A program made the translations under genes and the position numbers. 64,000 bases of DNA from Chryseobacterium sp. JM1 (lineage in GTDB: Bacteria; Bacteroidota; Bacteroidia; Flavobacteriales; Weeksellaceae), in the NCBI RefSeq assembly GCF_000737715.1, contig NZ_JPRN01000010.1, forward strand, positions 62,001 to 126,000, given 5' to 3'. Of this stretch, positions 51,555 to 60,156 are shown in pieces. Numbering within the stretch: position 1 is the stretch's first letter; each line of letters starts with the position of its first letter. The notes beneath the pieces were generated by a model. It was not told the origin of the DNA, did not search any database, and saw only the letters and a list, made by a program, of their open reading frames with translations.

Positions 51555-52184
51555 ATGGAAAGTTTTGGAAAAGATTTATTGAGAAAAATAACGAATGTAG
51601 AACTACCCGGAATACATGCTCACGGGGTATTTTCACTGCCTTCCCGCCCGGTATTTACCTACGATGAAATACTAGCGAAAAACCCAAAATTTGCAGCGGT
51701 AAATATTGTCCTTTATCTGAAAGACAATGAATGGTATTTCCCCCTGATCCAAAGAACCATCAACGAACATGACAGACACAGCGGACAGATCTCCTTACCC
51801 GGCGGCAAACGCGAGGAAATGGATAGAGATTTTGCTGAAACCGCAGTCCGTGAAACTTCGGAAGAGATCGGTATAGACAAGCATTACATCAGGGTGATCA
51901 GGGAAATGTCTCCGATCTACATCCCGCCGAGTAATTTTTACGTTTATCCCTATATTTCGTATACTAAAAAGAATCCGCTTTTCGTTCTTCAGCAGAGCGA
52001 GGCGGTAGAAACTATAGAATTTCCTATCACTTCTTTCTTAAGTCTTCCGGATAATCCGGAAATGATGGCACTTCCGGGTGCTGCCGGGCATGAAGTTCCG
52101 GTCATTAATTTCAACGGATATATTATCTGGGGGGCTACAGCAATGATATTGAGCGAGTTTAGCCAGTTGCTGAAAAAAATGTAA
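51555..52184 (+). CDS. Nudix hydrolase, CoA pyrophosphatase-like
   Basis: A 209-residue Nudix protein with the box GGKREEMDRDFAETAVRETS followed by EEIG, fitting GX5EX7REUXEEXGU. The preceding PLIQRTINEHDRHSGQISLP is the extra signature typical of the CoA diphosphatase (NudL/YeaB) subfamily. It hydrolyses CoA-type diphosphates in the cytoplasm. A TAAATTTG box ends only 4 bases before the ATG, so the transcript may be nearly leaderless. It is followed by an acyltransferase gene. Confidence 0.85.
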   Translation: MESFGKDLLRKITNVELPGIHAHGVFSLPSRPVFTYDEILAKNPKFAAVNIVLYLKDNEWYFPLIQRTINEHDRHSGQISLPGGKREEMDRDFAETAVRETSEEIGIDKHYIRVIREMSPIYIPPSNFYVYPYISYTKKNPLFVLQQSEAVETIEFPITSFLSLPDNPEMMALPGAAGHEVPVINFNGYIIWGATAMILSEFSQLLKKM

Positions 52185-52211
52185 CTTTGCACTACCGTGT
52201 TTAATTGAGAG

Positions 52212-53018
52212 ATGGCGAAGAAAAATATTTTCACCGATGCATTCGGAACACCTTATTTTTTAAAAAGGTTTATCATTTTTATTTTAGGAATTGTATCCTA
52301 CAGAAGGTTCAACGGCTTTAATAAACTGAAGATAACCGGTACAGAACACCTTGTGGATCTTCCGGATTCCAACGTGCTTTTTGTATGTAACCATCAGACC
52401 TACTTTGCAGATGTAGCAGCAATGTATCATGCATTCTGTGCTGTAAACAACGGTTATCTGGATACGATTAAAAACCCGATCTACCTGCTTAACCCCAAGA
52501 TCGATTTTTACTATGTAGCAGCAGAAGAAACCATGAATAAAGGGATTCTTCCGAAGATCTTCAAGATCGCCGGTGCTGTAACGGTAAAAAGAACCTGGAG
52601 GGCAGAGGGTAAAAACGTCAACAGAATGGTAGATCTTACCGAAGTTGATAATATTATGAAAGCTCTGGACAACGGCTGGGTAGCTACTTTCCCTCAGGGT
52701 ACTACGTCTGCTTTTGCACAGGGAAGAAGAGGAACGGCCAAACTGGTTAAAAATCAGCGTCCAATCGTGATCCCTATCAAGATCAACGGTTTCAGAAGGG
52801 CATTTGACAAGAAAGGTCTCCGTGTAAAGGTAACAGGCGTAAAACCTACCATGGAATTCAAAGCACCTCTGGACATCGATTACGACAATGAAAAAGCGCC
52901 GGAAATTTTATTGAAGATCATGACTGCCATTGAGCAGACAGAAGACTTCAATGTACTCCACAATTATGATGAAGAACTTAAGGCTAAAAAATTAGAACAA
53001 AAGGATTCAAATCATTAA
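52212..53018 (+). CDS. 1-acyl-sn-glycerol-3-phosphate acyltransferase (PlsC-like)
   Basis: A 268-residue membrane-associated acyltransferase with the catalytic NHxxxxD motif (VCNHQTYFADVAA) and the substrate-binding FPQGTTS motif. It converts lysophosphatidate to phosphatidate in phospholipid synthesis. A hydrophobic segment near residues 15-30 anchors it. The -7 box TAACTTTG overlaps the stop of the Nudix gene. It is followed at 15 bases by a lipoprotein gene and then mpl, probably one transcript. Confidence 0.85.
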   Translation: MAKKNIFTDAFGTPYFLKRFIIFILGIVSYRRFNGFNKLKITGTEHLVDLPDSNVLFVCNHQTYFADVAAMYHAFCAVNNGYLDTIKNPIYLLNPKIDFYYVAAEETMNKGILPKIFKIAGAVTVKRTWRAEGKNVNRMVDLTEVDNIMKALDNGWVATFPQGTTSAFAQGRRGTAKLVKNQRPIVIPIKINGFRRAFDKKGLRVKVTGVKPTMEFKAPLDIDYDNEKAPEILLKIMTAIEQTEDFNVLHNYDEELKAKKLEQKDSNH

Positions 53019-53033
53019 AGTAAGTAAAAAATT

Positions 53034-53471
53034 ATGAACAAAATATTAGGGATCTTATTCGCGGTCATAGTATTAGTTTCGTGTAACAGTCAGAAAGTAT
53101 ATTCGGATTTTGATATCAGCTATTCCAAAAGCGGAGGGCTTGCTCCCGTATATGAAAACCTGCTGATCAAAGGCAACAGTGCCCATTATTCTTTTGAAGG
53201 CCAGGGAAAAAAGCAAAAACAGGATTTCAAAATTTCAGATGAAGATCTGAAAAAACTTAATCAGATGCTTTCCCAGAATAATTTCAGAAGAATACAGGAA
53301 GACAGAAAAAAACTGTATGACAATGTAAGCACTTCCATCAACATAAAGAAGGGCCCGAATGAAGGCAGCAAAACGGATGCAAGCATGATCATGCCGAACT
53401 TTACGACAAACTGGAACAATATTCTGAACGCTTTCCAGGAGATCATTAATAACAACGTAAAAAAACAGTAA
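53034..53471 (+). CDS. Small lipoprotein of unknown function
   Basis: A 145-residue lipoprotein (MNKILGILFAVIVLVSC with lipobox). The mature part has a beta-rich first half (FDISYSKSGGLAPVYENLLI) and a helical second half (SDEDLKKLNQMLSQNNFRRI). It is six bases upstream of mpl and belongs to the same operon. I do not recognise a family. Confidence 0.6.
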   Translation: MNKILGILFAVIVLVSCNSQKVYSDFDISYSKSGGLAPVYENLLIKGNSAHYSFEGQGKKQKQDFKISDEDLKKLNQMLSQNNFRRIQEDRKKLYDNVSTSINIKKGPNEGSKTDASMIMPNFTTNWNNILNAFQEIINNNVKKQ

Positions 53472-53477
53472 ATACAA

Positions 53478-54815
53478 TTGAAAACCCACTTCATTGCCAT
53501 CGGCGGAAGCGCCATGCATAATCTTGCTATTGCGTTAAAAGACAAAGGATACCAGGTGACAGGTTCGGATGATGCTATTTTTGAGCCTTCAAAATCCAGA
53601 CTTGATCATAAAGGAATTTTGCCTACGGAAATGGGCTGGTTCCCGGAAAAGATCACTGCAGACATAGATGCAGTTATCCTTGGAATGCATGCCCATCAGG
53701 ACAATCCTGAATTGGCAAGAGCGAAAGAACTGGGTTTAAAAATTTACTCCTATCCTGAATTTCTTTACGAACAGTCTAAAAACAAAACAAGAGTCGTAAT
53801 CGCCGGATCACACGGAAAAACAACGATTACGTCGATGATTCTTCACGTTCTGAATTTCCACCAGAAAGACGTAGATTTTATGGTGGGCGCGCAGCTGGAA
53901 GGTTTCGACTGTATGGTAAAACTGACACAGGACAATGACTTTATGGTACTGGAAGGGGATGAATACCTTTCCTCTCCTATCGATCTGCGTTCAAAATTCC
54001 TTCTATACCAGCCGAATATTGCTTTAATGAGTGGTATTGCATGGGATCACATCAATGTATTCAAAACGTTTGACGATTATATTGAACAGTTCAGAAAATT
54101 CGTAGCGAGCATTACTGCTGGCGGAGTTTTGGTGTACAATGAAGAAGATGCAGAAGTTGTGAAAGTAGTGGAAGCTGCTGAAAACTATTTCAGAAAAATT
54201 CCTTACAAAACACCTGAATATGAGATCAGCAACGGAAAAGTTTATTTAAAAACTGAAATGGGCGATGTGCCTCTTTCTGTTTTTGGAGCCCACAACCTCC
54301 TGAATATGGAAGGAGCAAGACATATCTGCCGTCAGCTGGGAATCATGGATGAAGATTTCTACGAAGCAATCATGAGCTTTAAAGGAGCTTCAAAACGTCT
54401 TGAAAAAGTAGAAAGAGAAGACAAAGGAACTTTATATAAAGATTTTGCCCATGCACCGAGCAAAGTAAAAGCAACGGTAAAGGCATTCCAGGAGCAGTTT
54501 AAAAAGGAAAAGAAATACGGTTTCCTTGAACTGCATACGTATTCCAGCTTGAATCCTGTTTTTCTTGAGCAGTACGACCACGCAATGGATGGTTTGGATG
54601 AAGCCATAGTTTTCTATTCCGAAGATGCTTTAAAGATCAAAAGAATGGAACCTATTTCTCCGGAATTCATTAAGGAAAAATTCAAAAATGACAAACTGAG
54701 AGTATTCACCAATGCTGAAGATCTTCATGCCTATTGGGAAACTTTGGATAAAACAGACGGTGTTTTCCTGATGATGAGTTCGGGTAACTTCGGAGGTCTG
54801 GATCTGAGTAAGTAA
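53478..54815 (+). CDS. mpl: UDP-N-acetylmuramate:L-Ala-gamma-D-Glu-meso-DAP ligase Mpl
   Basis: A 445-residue Mur ligase family member that starts at TTG (MKTHFIAIGGSAMHNLAIAL). The N-terminal Rossmann fold has GSDDAIFEPSKSRL, the ATP-binding loop is AGSHGKTTITSMIL, and the MurC/Mpl-type VLEGDEYLSSPIDL follows. Mpl reattaches recovered tripeptide to UDP-MurNAc in peptidoglycan recycling. The length fits Mpl (about 450) and the MHNLA start distinguishes it from MurC. It ends in a hairpin terminator at 54882. Confidence 0.88.
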   Translation: MKTHFIAIGGSAMHNLAIALKDKGYQVTGSDDAIFEPSKSRLDHKGILPTEMGWFPEKITADIDAVILGMHAHQDNPELARAKELGLKIYSYPEFLYEQSKNKTRVVIAGSHGKTTITSMILHVLNFHQKDVDFMVGAQLEGFDCMVKLTQDNDFMVLEGDEYLSSPIDLRSKFLLYQPNIALMSGIAWDHINVFKTFDDYIEQFRKFVASITAGGVLVYNEEDAEVVKVVEAAENYFRKIPYKTPEYEISNGKVYLKTEMGDVPLSVFGAHNLLNMEGARHICRQLGIMDEDFYEAIMSFKGASKRLEKVEREDKGTLYKDFAHAPSKVKATVKAFQEQFKKEKKYGFLELHTYSSLNPVFLEQYDHAMDGLDEAIVFYSEDALKIKRMEPISPEFIKEKFKNDKLRVFTNAEDLHAYWETLDKTDGVFLMMSSGNFGGLDLSK

Positions 54816-54881
54816 ATGTGACGATGAGTTGATATGATAATTTGATAATGAATAGATATTATTGAATTTCTATATAAATAG

Positions 54882-54915
54882 AAAATCCTTTCATGCAGAT
54901 GAAGGGATTTTTTTT
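54882..54915 (+). terminator. Terminator after mpl
   Basis: AAAATCCTTTCAT and ATGAAGGGATTTT pair over 13 bp with one mismatch, loop GCAG, then T residues. Confidence 0.8.
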
Positions 54916-54930
54916 ACAATGTGTATGTTT

Positions 54931-55010
54931 ACAAATTTTTCGCAAATTAATTTGGATGATGCAGATTTTTACTTTTATCAATCTCTTCTATCTGTATCAT
55001 CTGCGAGAGA
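54931..55010. repeat. Intergenic repeat (family C, copy 2)
   Basis: CGCAAATTAATTTGGATGATG, GCAGATTTTTACTTTTATC and TCTGTATCATCTGCGAGAG are close to 16697-16770. A degenerate relative may lie at 57103-57169, with TCCCGCA / TGCGGGA arms. Confidence 0.4.
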
Positions 55011-55018
55011 AAAAATAA

Positions 55019-55145
55019 AACCATTAAGATTCCTGTTAAGCTTTTAAGAATATTAAGTTTTAGCTTCGCTTTAGGACGTACAGCTAAAAAAAATCTTTTG
55101 ATTTTCTCTTAACTAACCTTACATCCTTCACTAATCTTAATGTTT
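55019..55145. repeat. Intergenic repeat with inverted ends (family B, copy 2)
   Basis: The ends are AACCATTAAGA (55019-55029) and TCTTAATGTTT (55135-55145), one mismatch from the 2296-2418 copy. The interior has TTTTAAGAATATTAAGTTTT and GGACGTACAGC. Both copies sit between genes and have no ORF. Confidence 0.5.
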
Positions 55146-55196
55146 GAGTAAAGCATGAATACAATAGCCATTTTCTTTCATTAAAATCATTACTCT

Positions 55197-56255
55197 TTAT
55201 ATTTCAGCACTTTGAATCAACACTTTCAAAATTTCTTCAGTAGAGAGACCGCTGTAATCATGGATAGACTGCCCCGCCCAGATGCTTACAAAATCCGAAT
55301 TATATAAAGTTTTTGAAACCCTGCGCAACTCATTCGTCAGTTTATTCTGATAAGGATAAGGCATAATGTAATCTGAATTTTCCAGTGTTTCAATGAACTT
55401 GTTTTTAATTCCTCTTGCATACCGCCCTGAAAAACTTCTCGTCAGTATAATCTCTTTTTCTGTGGCATTTTTGAGTCTTTCTTTTTCAAACAGCTGTAAT
55501 CCGCTTTCCTCCGAAGCCAACAACAGGCTTCCTACCTGAAATCCCTGTGCTCCGAGCTCTCTGGCAGCTCTTAAAGTCTTTCCGTTGTAAATTCCTCCGG
55601 CATAGATCAGTGGGACTTTTACATGATCATAAACCTCAGAAAACAGGGACATTCCTCCAATCATCGGGATATGCTCAGCATCGAAAGTTCCTCTGTGTCC
55701 TCCGGCCTCAATTCCCTGGACGCAGATCATATCAATGCCCGATTTCTCCAGAATTAAGGCTTCTTCCAACGAAGTACAGGTTCCGATAAGAACCACTCCA
55801 TTTTCTTTCAGCTTCTGTATGCTTTGGTCATCCAGATTTCCGAAAGTAAAACTTATTATTTTACAGCCTTCCTCAATAATGGCATCTACCTGTTCATGAT
55901 AGCTTTTTACTTTAATATCTTCAAGATCCGGAAGTGTAACCTCGATGTTATTTTCCTTCGCCAGCTGTGTAATGAATTGTTTAGCTTTAATAAACCTTTC
56001 CTTCAGGCTTTCCGTAATTTCTGGAATGTTGTGCACAAAAATATTGGTAGCAAAAGGTTGATCAGTCAGCTTTTTTGTTTCCCTGATGAGTTCAATAGAT
56101 TTCTCAGGGGGAAGATCAGCCAATGCCAGCGATCCAAGAGCTCCGGCTTTTGCAGCTGCTGCGGTCATCTGTGGTGTACTGACTCCAAACATCGGAGCCT
56201 GAATGACAGGATATTTTATATTGAATCTTTTACTGATGGTGTCTGGCCAAAACAT
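55197..56255 (-). CDS. Nitronate monooxygenase-like FMN protein
   Basis: A 352-residue TIM-barrel flavoprotein of the nitronate monooxygenase/2-nitropropane dioxygenase family. The start RFNIKYPVIQAPMFGVSTPQ, the central CVQGIEAGGHRGTF and the late LIYAGGIYNGKTLRAARELG with GAQGFQVGSLLLASEES are the FMN-binding and substrate-loop motifs. It oxidises propionate-3-nitronate or similar toxins in the cytoplasm. It is monocistronic. Confidence 0.88.
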   Translation of the reverse strand: MFWPDTISKRFNIKYPVIQAPMFGVSTPQMTAAAAKAGALGSLALADLPPEKSIELIRETKKLTDQPFATNIFVHNIPEITESLKERFIKAKQFITQLAKENNIEVTLPDLEDIKVKSYHEQVDAIIEEGCKIISFTFGNLDDQSIQKLKENGVVLIGTCTSLEEALILEKSGIDMICVQGIEAGGHRGTFDAEHIPMIGGMSLFSEVYDHVKVPLIYAGGIYNGKTLRAARELGAQGFQVGSLLLASEESGLQLFEKERLKNATEKEIILTRSFSGRYARGIKNKFIETLENSDYIMPYPYQNKLTNELRRVSKTLYNSDFVSIWAGQSIHDYSGLSTEEILKVLIQSAEI

Positions 56256-56371
56256 AAGAATTATTTTATTTAAAATTTACGAAAAACTCATGAAACCCTT
56301 CTTTAAATGAGCATGATATCAGTCAAGTATCTTCACTTCTTTGACGAAAAATGAATACAAAAATGGAAAGC

Positions 56372-57079
56372 TTATCTTAACATCTTCCGGAGCTCTTTAT
56401 AATGCTTCTTCATTTCCGGATCAAGCTTTTCTATAGCATAAGAAAATGTAGCAGCGGGCATTGTTTCCGCATATTGGTTGAGGAAACTTAATAATCTTTT
56501 GGGATTTTTCTTTCCGGCTTCCCTGATCCAGCTTCCGACTGCTTTGTTGACCAGTTCGTGCGGATCGTGAACAAGAATTTCAGCGATTTTAAAGGTATCT
56601 TCTGTATCATTTTTCCTGATAAAGGCGTGAGTGCTTACTATTGCTGTTCTTCTTTCCCAAGGATTTTCAGATTCAGCCAGCTTGTAGAGAATAGTTCTTG
56701 GTTTGTCCATCAGATATTCACCGATGATATTCCGTGCTGCCCGGTCTACGAAATCCCAGTTATTCAAGCGGTCGTGGCGATTTAAATACAGATCAAAAAG
56801 CTCTTTTTTCCTTTCTTCAGACATTTTTTTATTTCTGGCCTGGAAATCCATGATGCTCACTGCACCCATTCTCACTTCATAAAAATCATTATCCAAAAGT
56901 ATATTGATTTCCTCTAGTGACATCGAAGAAAATTCTTTAGCCGTTGTGAAAACATCCCCAAATTTTACTCCGAAATGTTTTGTAACGCCATCATTTCCTT
57001 TGAAAAACTTTTCAACCTTATCAATTTCTTTCTCATTTCTGAATGTCGAGAGTTTTTCTATGAATTGAGCTGCCGTCAT
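56372..57079 (-). CDS. DNA alkylation repair protein (AlkD-like)
   Basis: A 235-residue all-helical protein made of HEAT-like repeats, as in AlkD/AlkC glycosylases: VTKHFGVKFGDVFTTAKEFS, FYEVRMGAVSIMDF, NNWDFVDRAARNIIGEYLMD and NPWERRTAIVSTHAFIRKND. The WD-containing segment carries the conserved Trp and Asp that contact the lesion in AlkD. It removes N3- and N7-alkylated purines. The order of helices and length fit the family. Confidence 0.82.
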   Translation of the reverse strand: MTAAQFIEKLSTFRNEKEIDKVEKFFKGNDGVTKHFGVKFGDVFTTAKEFSSMSLEEINILLDNDFYEVRMGAVSIMDFQARNKKMSEERKKELFDLYLNRHDRLNNWDFVDRAARNIIGEYLMDKPRTILYKLAESENPWERRTAIVSTHAFIRKNDTEDTFKIAEILVHDPHELVNKAVGSWIREAGKKNPKRLLSFLNQYAETMPAATFSYAIEKLDPEMKKHYKELRKMLR

Positions 57080-57192
57080 GGTTTTTATTTAAAATTAAAA
57101 AATATCCCGCAGATTAAACTGACTCCACATGATTCTATTAAAATCCAGGTTATCCGTTTCATATGCGGGACAATGATTATTCAGTGATATGG

Positions 57193-58068
57193 TTAAATAT
57201 CTACTACAACATTCAACATTTTTTCTTCCCATTCAGGATCTTTCGGATCAAAGAACAGTCTTTTTCCGGTATCTAAAGAACGAACCGTATTCATTTCGTC
57301 TGCACTCAGTTCGAAATCAAAAACATTAAAATTTTCTTCAATTCTGGAAGGTGTCACCGATTTTGGAATCACCACAAATCCTTCCTGAAGGTGCCATCTT
57401 AAAATCACCTGAGCCACTGTTTTATTGTATTTCTCAGCAATAGCTTTTAATTCAGCGTTGTTCAGAAGATCTGCATTTCCGTTTCCAAGCGGGCTCCACG
57501 GCTGTGTGATAATGTTGTTTTCTCTGTTGTACACCTGAAGTTCTTTCTGCTGGAAAACCGGGTGAAGTTCAATTTGGTTGATCACCGGAGAAACTGTTGA
57601 ATTGGCTTTTAATTCCTCTAATTTTTCAACCGTAAAATTACATACCCCAATAGCTTTGATTTTCCCTTCACTATATAATTCCTCCAAAGCTTTCCATGTT
57701 CCGATGAAATCTCCATAAGGCCAGTGGATCAGATACAGGTCCAGATAATCCATCTGAAGTCTGTCCAGTGTTCTCTGAAATGCTTTTTTTGCCTGCTCGT
57801 AGCCATGATCCTGCACCCAAACTTTTGAAGTGATAAATAGCTCATCTCTGCTGACACCGCTGTCTTTCACCGCCTTTCCTACTGCCGTTTCATTCTGGTA
57901 AATTGCTGCCGTGTCGATCATTCTGTATCCTGCCTGAATAGCTTTTACCACCGCTCTTTCACATTCTTCCAGATTCTCCATCTGCCAAACTCCAAAGCCT
58001 AAGGCCGGAATATCCACCCCGTTATTTAAGGTCACTACAGGCTGCCCTGTATATGTTTTGTTTTGCAT
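57193..58068 (-). CDS. Aldo/keto reductase
   Basis: A 291-residue NADPH-dependent TIM-barrel reductase. The catalytic tetrad is visible: Asp in MIDTAAIYQNE, Tyr in the same motif, Lys in LFITSKVWVQDH and His in YLIHWPYGDF. The C-terminal cofactor motif VVIPKSVTPSRIEENFNVFD is canonical. It resembles 2,5-diketogluconate reductase/YvgN-type enzymes; the substrate is unknown. The upstream 264-base gap carries a run of TCTAACTTCTAATTTCTAAC words related to family A. Confidence 0.88.
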   Translation of the reverse strand: MQNKTYTGQPVVTLNNGVDIPALGFGVWQMENLEECERAVVKAIQAGYRMIDTAAIYQNETAVGKAVKDSGVSRDELFITSKVWVQDHGYEQAKKAFQRTLDRLQMDYLDLYLIHWPYGDFIGTWKALEELYSEGKIKAIGVCNFTVEKLEELKANSTVSPVINQIELHPVFQQKELQVYNRENNIITQPWSPLGNGNADLLNNAELKAIAEKYNKTVAQVILRWHLQEGFVVIPKSVTPSRIEENFNVFDFELSADEMNTVRSLDTGKRLFFDPKDPEWEEKMLNVVVDI

Positions 58069-58224
58069 AATTTTTAAATTTCAATTTTAATATTAATGTA
58101 TAGCCTAACAAATTTGCGACAAAAAATCGGGATTCTTACTTACCATTTTTACTGTTTTTAAAGTATTGGGAGACTGTTAACAGATATTTTTTGTTTTTAA
58201 CTGTTCTGTATTCTTGTTCCTCAA

Positions 58225-58308
58225 AATCAACCCTTCTCAACGAAGTTCCCAATTTCTAACCTCCAAAATCTAACTTCTAATTTCTAACCTCTAACTTCTA
58301 ATTTTCCC
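58225..58308. repeat. Tandem TCTAACTTCTAATTTC words (family A fragment)
   Basis: CCAATTTCTAACCTCCAAAAT followed by several TCTAACTTCTAATTTCTAAC units, the reverse complement of the AGTTAGAAATTAGAGG words at 4571. It lies in the gap between divergent genes; a -7 box TATTTTTG for the next gene follows at 58309-58316. Confidence 0.5.
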
Positions 58309-58332
58309 TATTTTTGCAGCAAATCCACAACA

Positions 58333-58767
58333 ATGTCACATTCAATCAGATTAGCACAGGCAGAAGATTATCCAAGAATTATGGAGATCTGGGAATCTGC
58401 TGTACTGGCGACCCACGATTTCCTTGCTAAAGAGGATTTCAATTATTTTAAAGAAGTTATTCCGAGAGATTACCTTCCTCATCTGGAAGTTTATTTACTG
58501 GTAGAAAATGATCAGGCAGAAGGTTTTGCTTCCGTAGCAGAAGGCAATCTGGAAATGCTTTTCATCCACAATGAAGTACGGGGAAAAGGATACGGCAGAA
58601 AGCTGTACGAGTTTATGAAAGAGACAACGGGTTTGACTAAAGTTGACGTCAATGAACAGAATCCACAAGCCATAGGATTTTATGAGAAAATGGGTTTCAC
58701 GCAGATCGGGAGATCAGAAAAAGATGGTTCAGGAAAAGACTATCCTATTATTCATATGAGTCTTTAG
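58333..58767 (+). CDS. GNAT N-acetyltransferase
   Basis: A 144-residue single-domain acetyltransferase. The acetyl-CoA loop is in MLFIHNEVRGKGYGRKLYEF, and the C-terminal strand-turn VNEQNPQAIGFYEKMGF is typical. It is one base upstream of a second GNAT gene. The substrate is unknown; the size fits PhnO/RimI-type small GNATs. Confidence 0.88.
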   Translation: MSHSIRLAQAEDYPRIMEIWESAVLATHDFLAKEDFNYFKEVIPRDYLPHLEVYLLVENDQAEGFASVAEGNLEMLFIHNEVRGKGYGRKLYEFMKETTGLTKVDVNEQNPQAIGFYEKMGFTQIGRSEKDGSGKDYPIIHMSL

Positions 58768-58768
58768 A

Positions 58769-59236
58769 ATGGAAAAATTGACACTTAGAAAAATAGATGC
58801 AGCTTCAGGTATTCCGTATGAGCTTTTGCTGCTTGCGGATGAAACAGTTGATGCTATTGATCAGTATATTTTTGATTCTGACATTTATCTTTTAGATGAT
58901 GGTGTTCAGAATGTTGCTGTGATGGCCTTGTATCAAAATAGCAGCACAGAGCTGGAAATTAAAAACATGGCCGTTATTGAAAGCCACAGAAGCCAGGGAA
59001 TCGGCGGTATTCTTATGGATCGGGCTAAAGTAATTGCGAAAGAAAGCGGCTATACCACTTTAGTCGTAGGTACCTCAGATACGGGATTTCAGCAGATTAA
59101 ATTCTATGAAAAGAACGGTTTTATAAAAAAGGGAGTGCGTAAAAATTTTTTTATTGAAAATTACCCACTCCCTATTTATGAAAACGGATTACAGCTGCGC
59201 GACATGATCCTTCTTGCTCATGACCTTCCTGAATAA
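58769..59236 (+). CDS. GNAT N-acetyltransferase (second of a pair)
   Basis: A 155-residue acetyltransferase with IKNMAVIESHRSQGIGGILM as the acetyl-CoA loop and the terminal FYEKNGFIKKGVRKNFFIEN. It is cotranscribed with the preceding GNAT. Its last 48 bases overlap the 3' end of the convergent LysR gene. Confidence 0.85.
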   Translation: MEKLTLRKIDAASGIPYELLLLADETVDAIDQYIFDSDIYLLDDGVQNVAVMALYQNSSTELEIKNMAVIESHRSQGIGGILMDRAKVIAKESGYTTLVVGTSDTGFQQIKFYEKNGFIKKGVRKNFFIENYPLPIYENGLQLRDMILLAHDLPE

Positions 59237-60112
59237 TCCTTTGATATGATCAATCTCTGATTGATAGTTGGTTTTCTTTCTACAGCCGAAATACAGTGTG
59301 TTTTCCAGTTTTTTCTCACCTTCCCAGATCAGTTTAAGATCTCCGTTTTCTATTTCATTTTTACATAGAAAATCGGGAACCACAGCCAGTCCGGTTCCGC
59401 CTTTCAGACAACGGATAATTGAGTTTAAATTCGGAACAATATAATTCGGACGAAAGTTGGGTTTATGACCAAAATTCATAATCCAGAACTGAAAAAGATG
59501 TTCCATATCTCCCGTTGTTCCATACCATTTTTCCTGCTTCAGCCATTCTTCGATATGTTCGGTTCCTTTGGTGTGTACGACGACTTCCTGAAAGCTTTCC
59601 GTATCTACATTTTTTCCACCTACCAGAATGATCTGTTCGGAAGAAAATGCTTCATGCTCAATATTGGGAGAAACTCCTTTTTTAGGGGTAATAATAAGAT
59701 CTAAAATCCCCTTATCGAGCTGGTCCAGCATTTCAGGATACTGCCCGAAACTGATAATCAGATTAAAAGGTAACGTAGATACATACTGTTCCAAAGTGGT
59801 CTGAAATGTTTCAAAACACATTCCCACACTGATCGTAGGCGTCAGTTTTTCCGTGGATTTCTGAAAATTCTTCTCCACATCTTCCAGCCTGCCAATAGGC
59901 TCAGAAACGGCATTGAATAAAACTTTTCCTCTTTCGGTAGGAATCATTTTTCTTCCGGTTCTGTCAAATAATTTATAGCCGACATAAGCTTCCAGTGAGC
60001 TTAAGTGAAGACTTACTCCGGGCTGCGAAATAAACAGGGAATCTGCAGCACCCGTGAGTGTTCCGGTTTTGTATATCGCTTTAAAAGTGCGGTACCATTC
60101 TAGATTGACCAT
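59189..60112 (-). CDS. LysR-family transcriptional regulator
   Basis: A 307-residue LysR regulator. The N-terminal winged helix-turn-helix (LEWYRTFKAIYKTGTLTGAA, then LFISQPGVSLHLSSLEAYVG) is followed by a periplasmic-binding-like effector domain (TISVGMCFETFQTTLEQYVS, GTGLAVVPDFLCKNEIENGD). A -7 box TAACTTTG lies at 60139-60146. The gene it controls is not obvious; the divergent partner expected for LysR is absent. Confidence 0.88.
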   Translation of the reverse strand: MVNLEWYRTFKAIYKTGTLTGAADSLFISQPGVSLHLSSLEAYVGYKLFDRTGRKMIPTERGKVLFNAVSEPIGRLEDVEKNFQKSTEKLTPTISVGMCFETFQTTLEQYVSTLPFNLIISFGQYPEMLDQLDKGILDLIITPKKGVSPNIEHEAFSSEQIILVGGKNVDTESFQEVVVHTKGTEHIEEWLKQEKWYGTTGDMEHLFQFWIMNFGHKPNFRPNYIVPNLNSIIRCLKGGTGLAVVPDFLCKNEIENGDLKLIWEGEKKLENTLYFGCRKKTNYQSEIDHIKGLFRKVMSKKDHVAQL

Positions 60113-60156
60113 AACTTTAATTATTAATATTCTGATACAAAGTTACGGAATAATTA

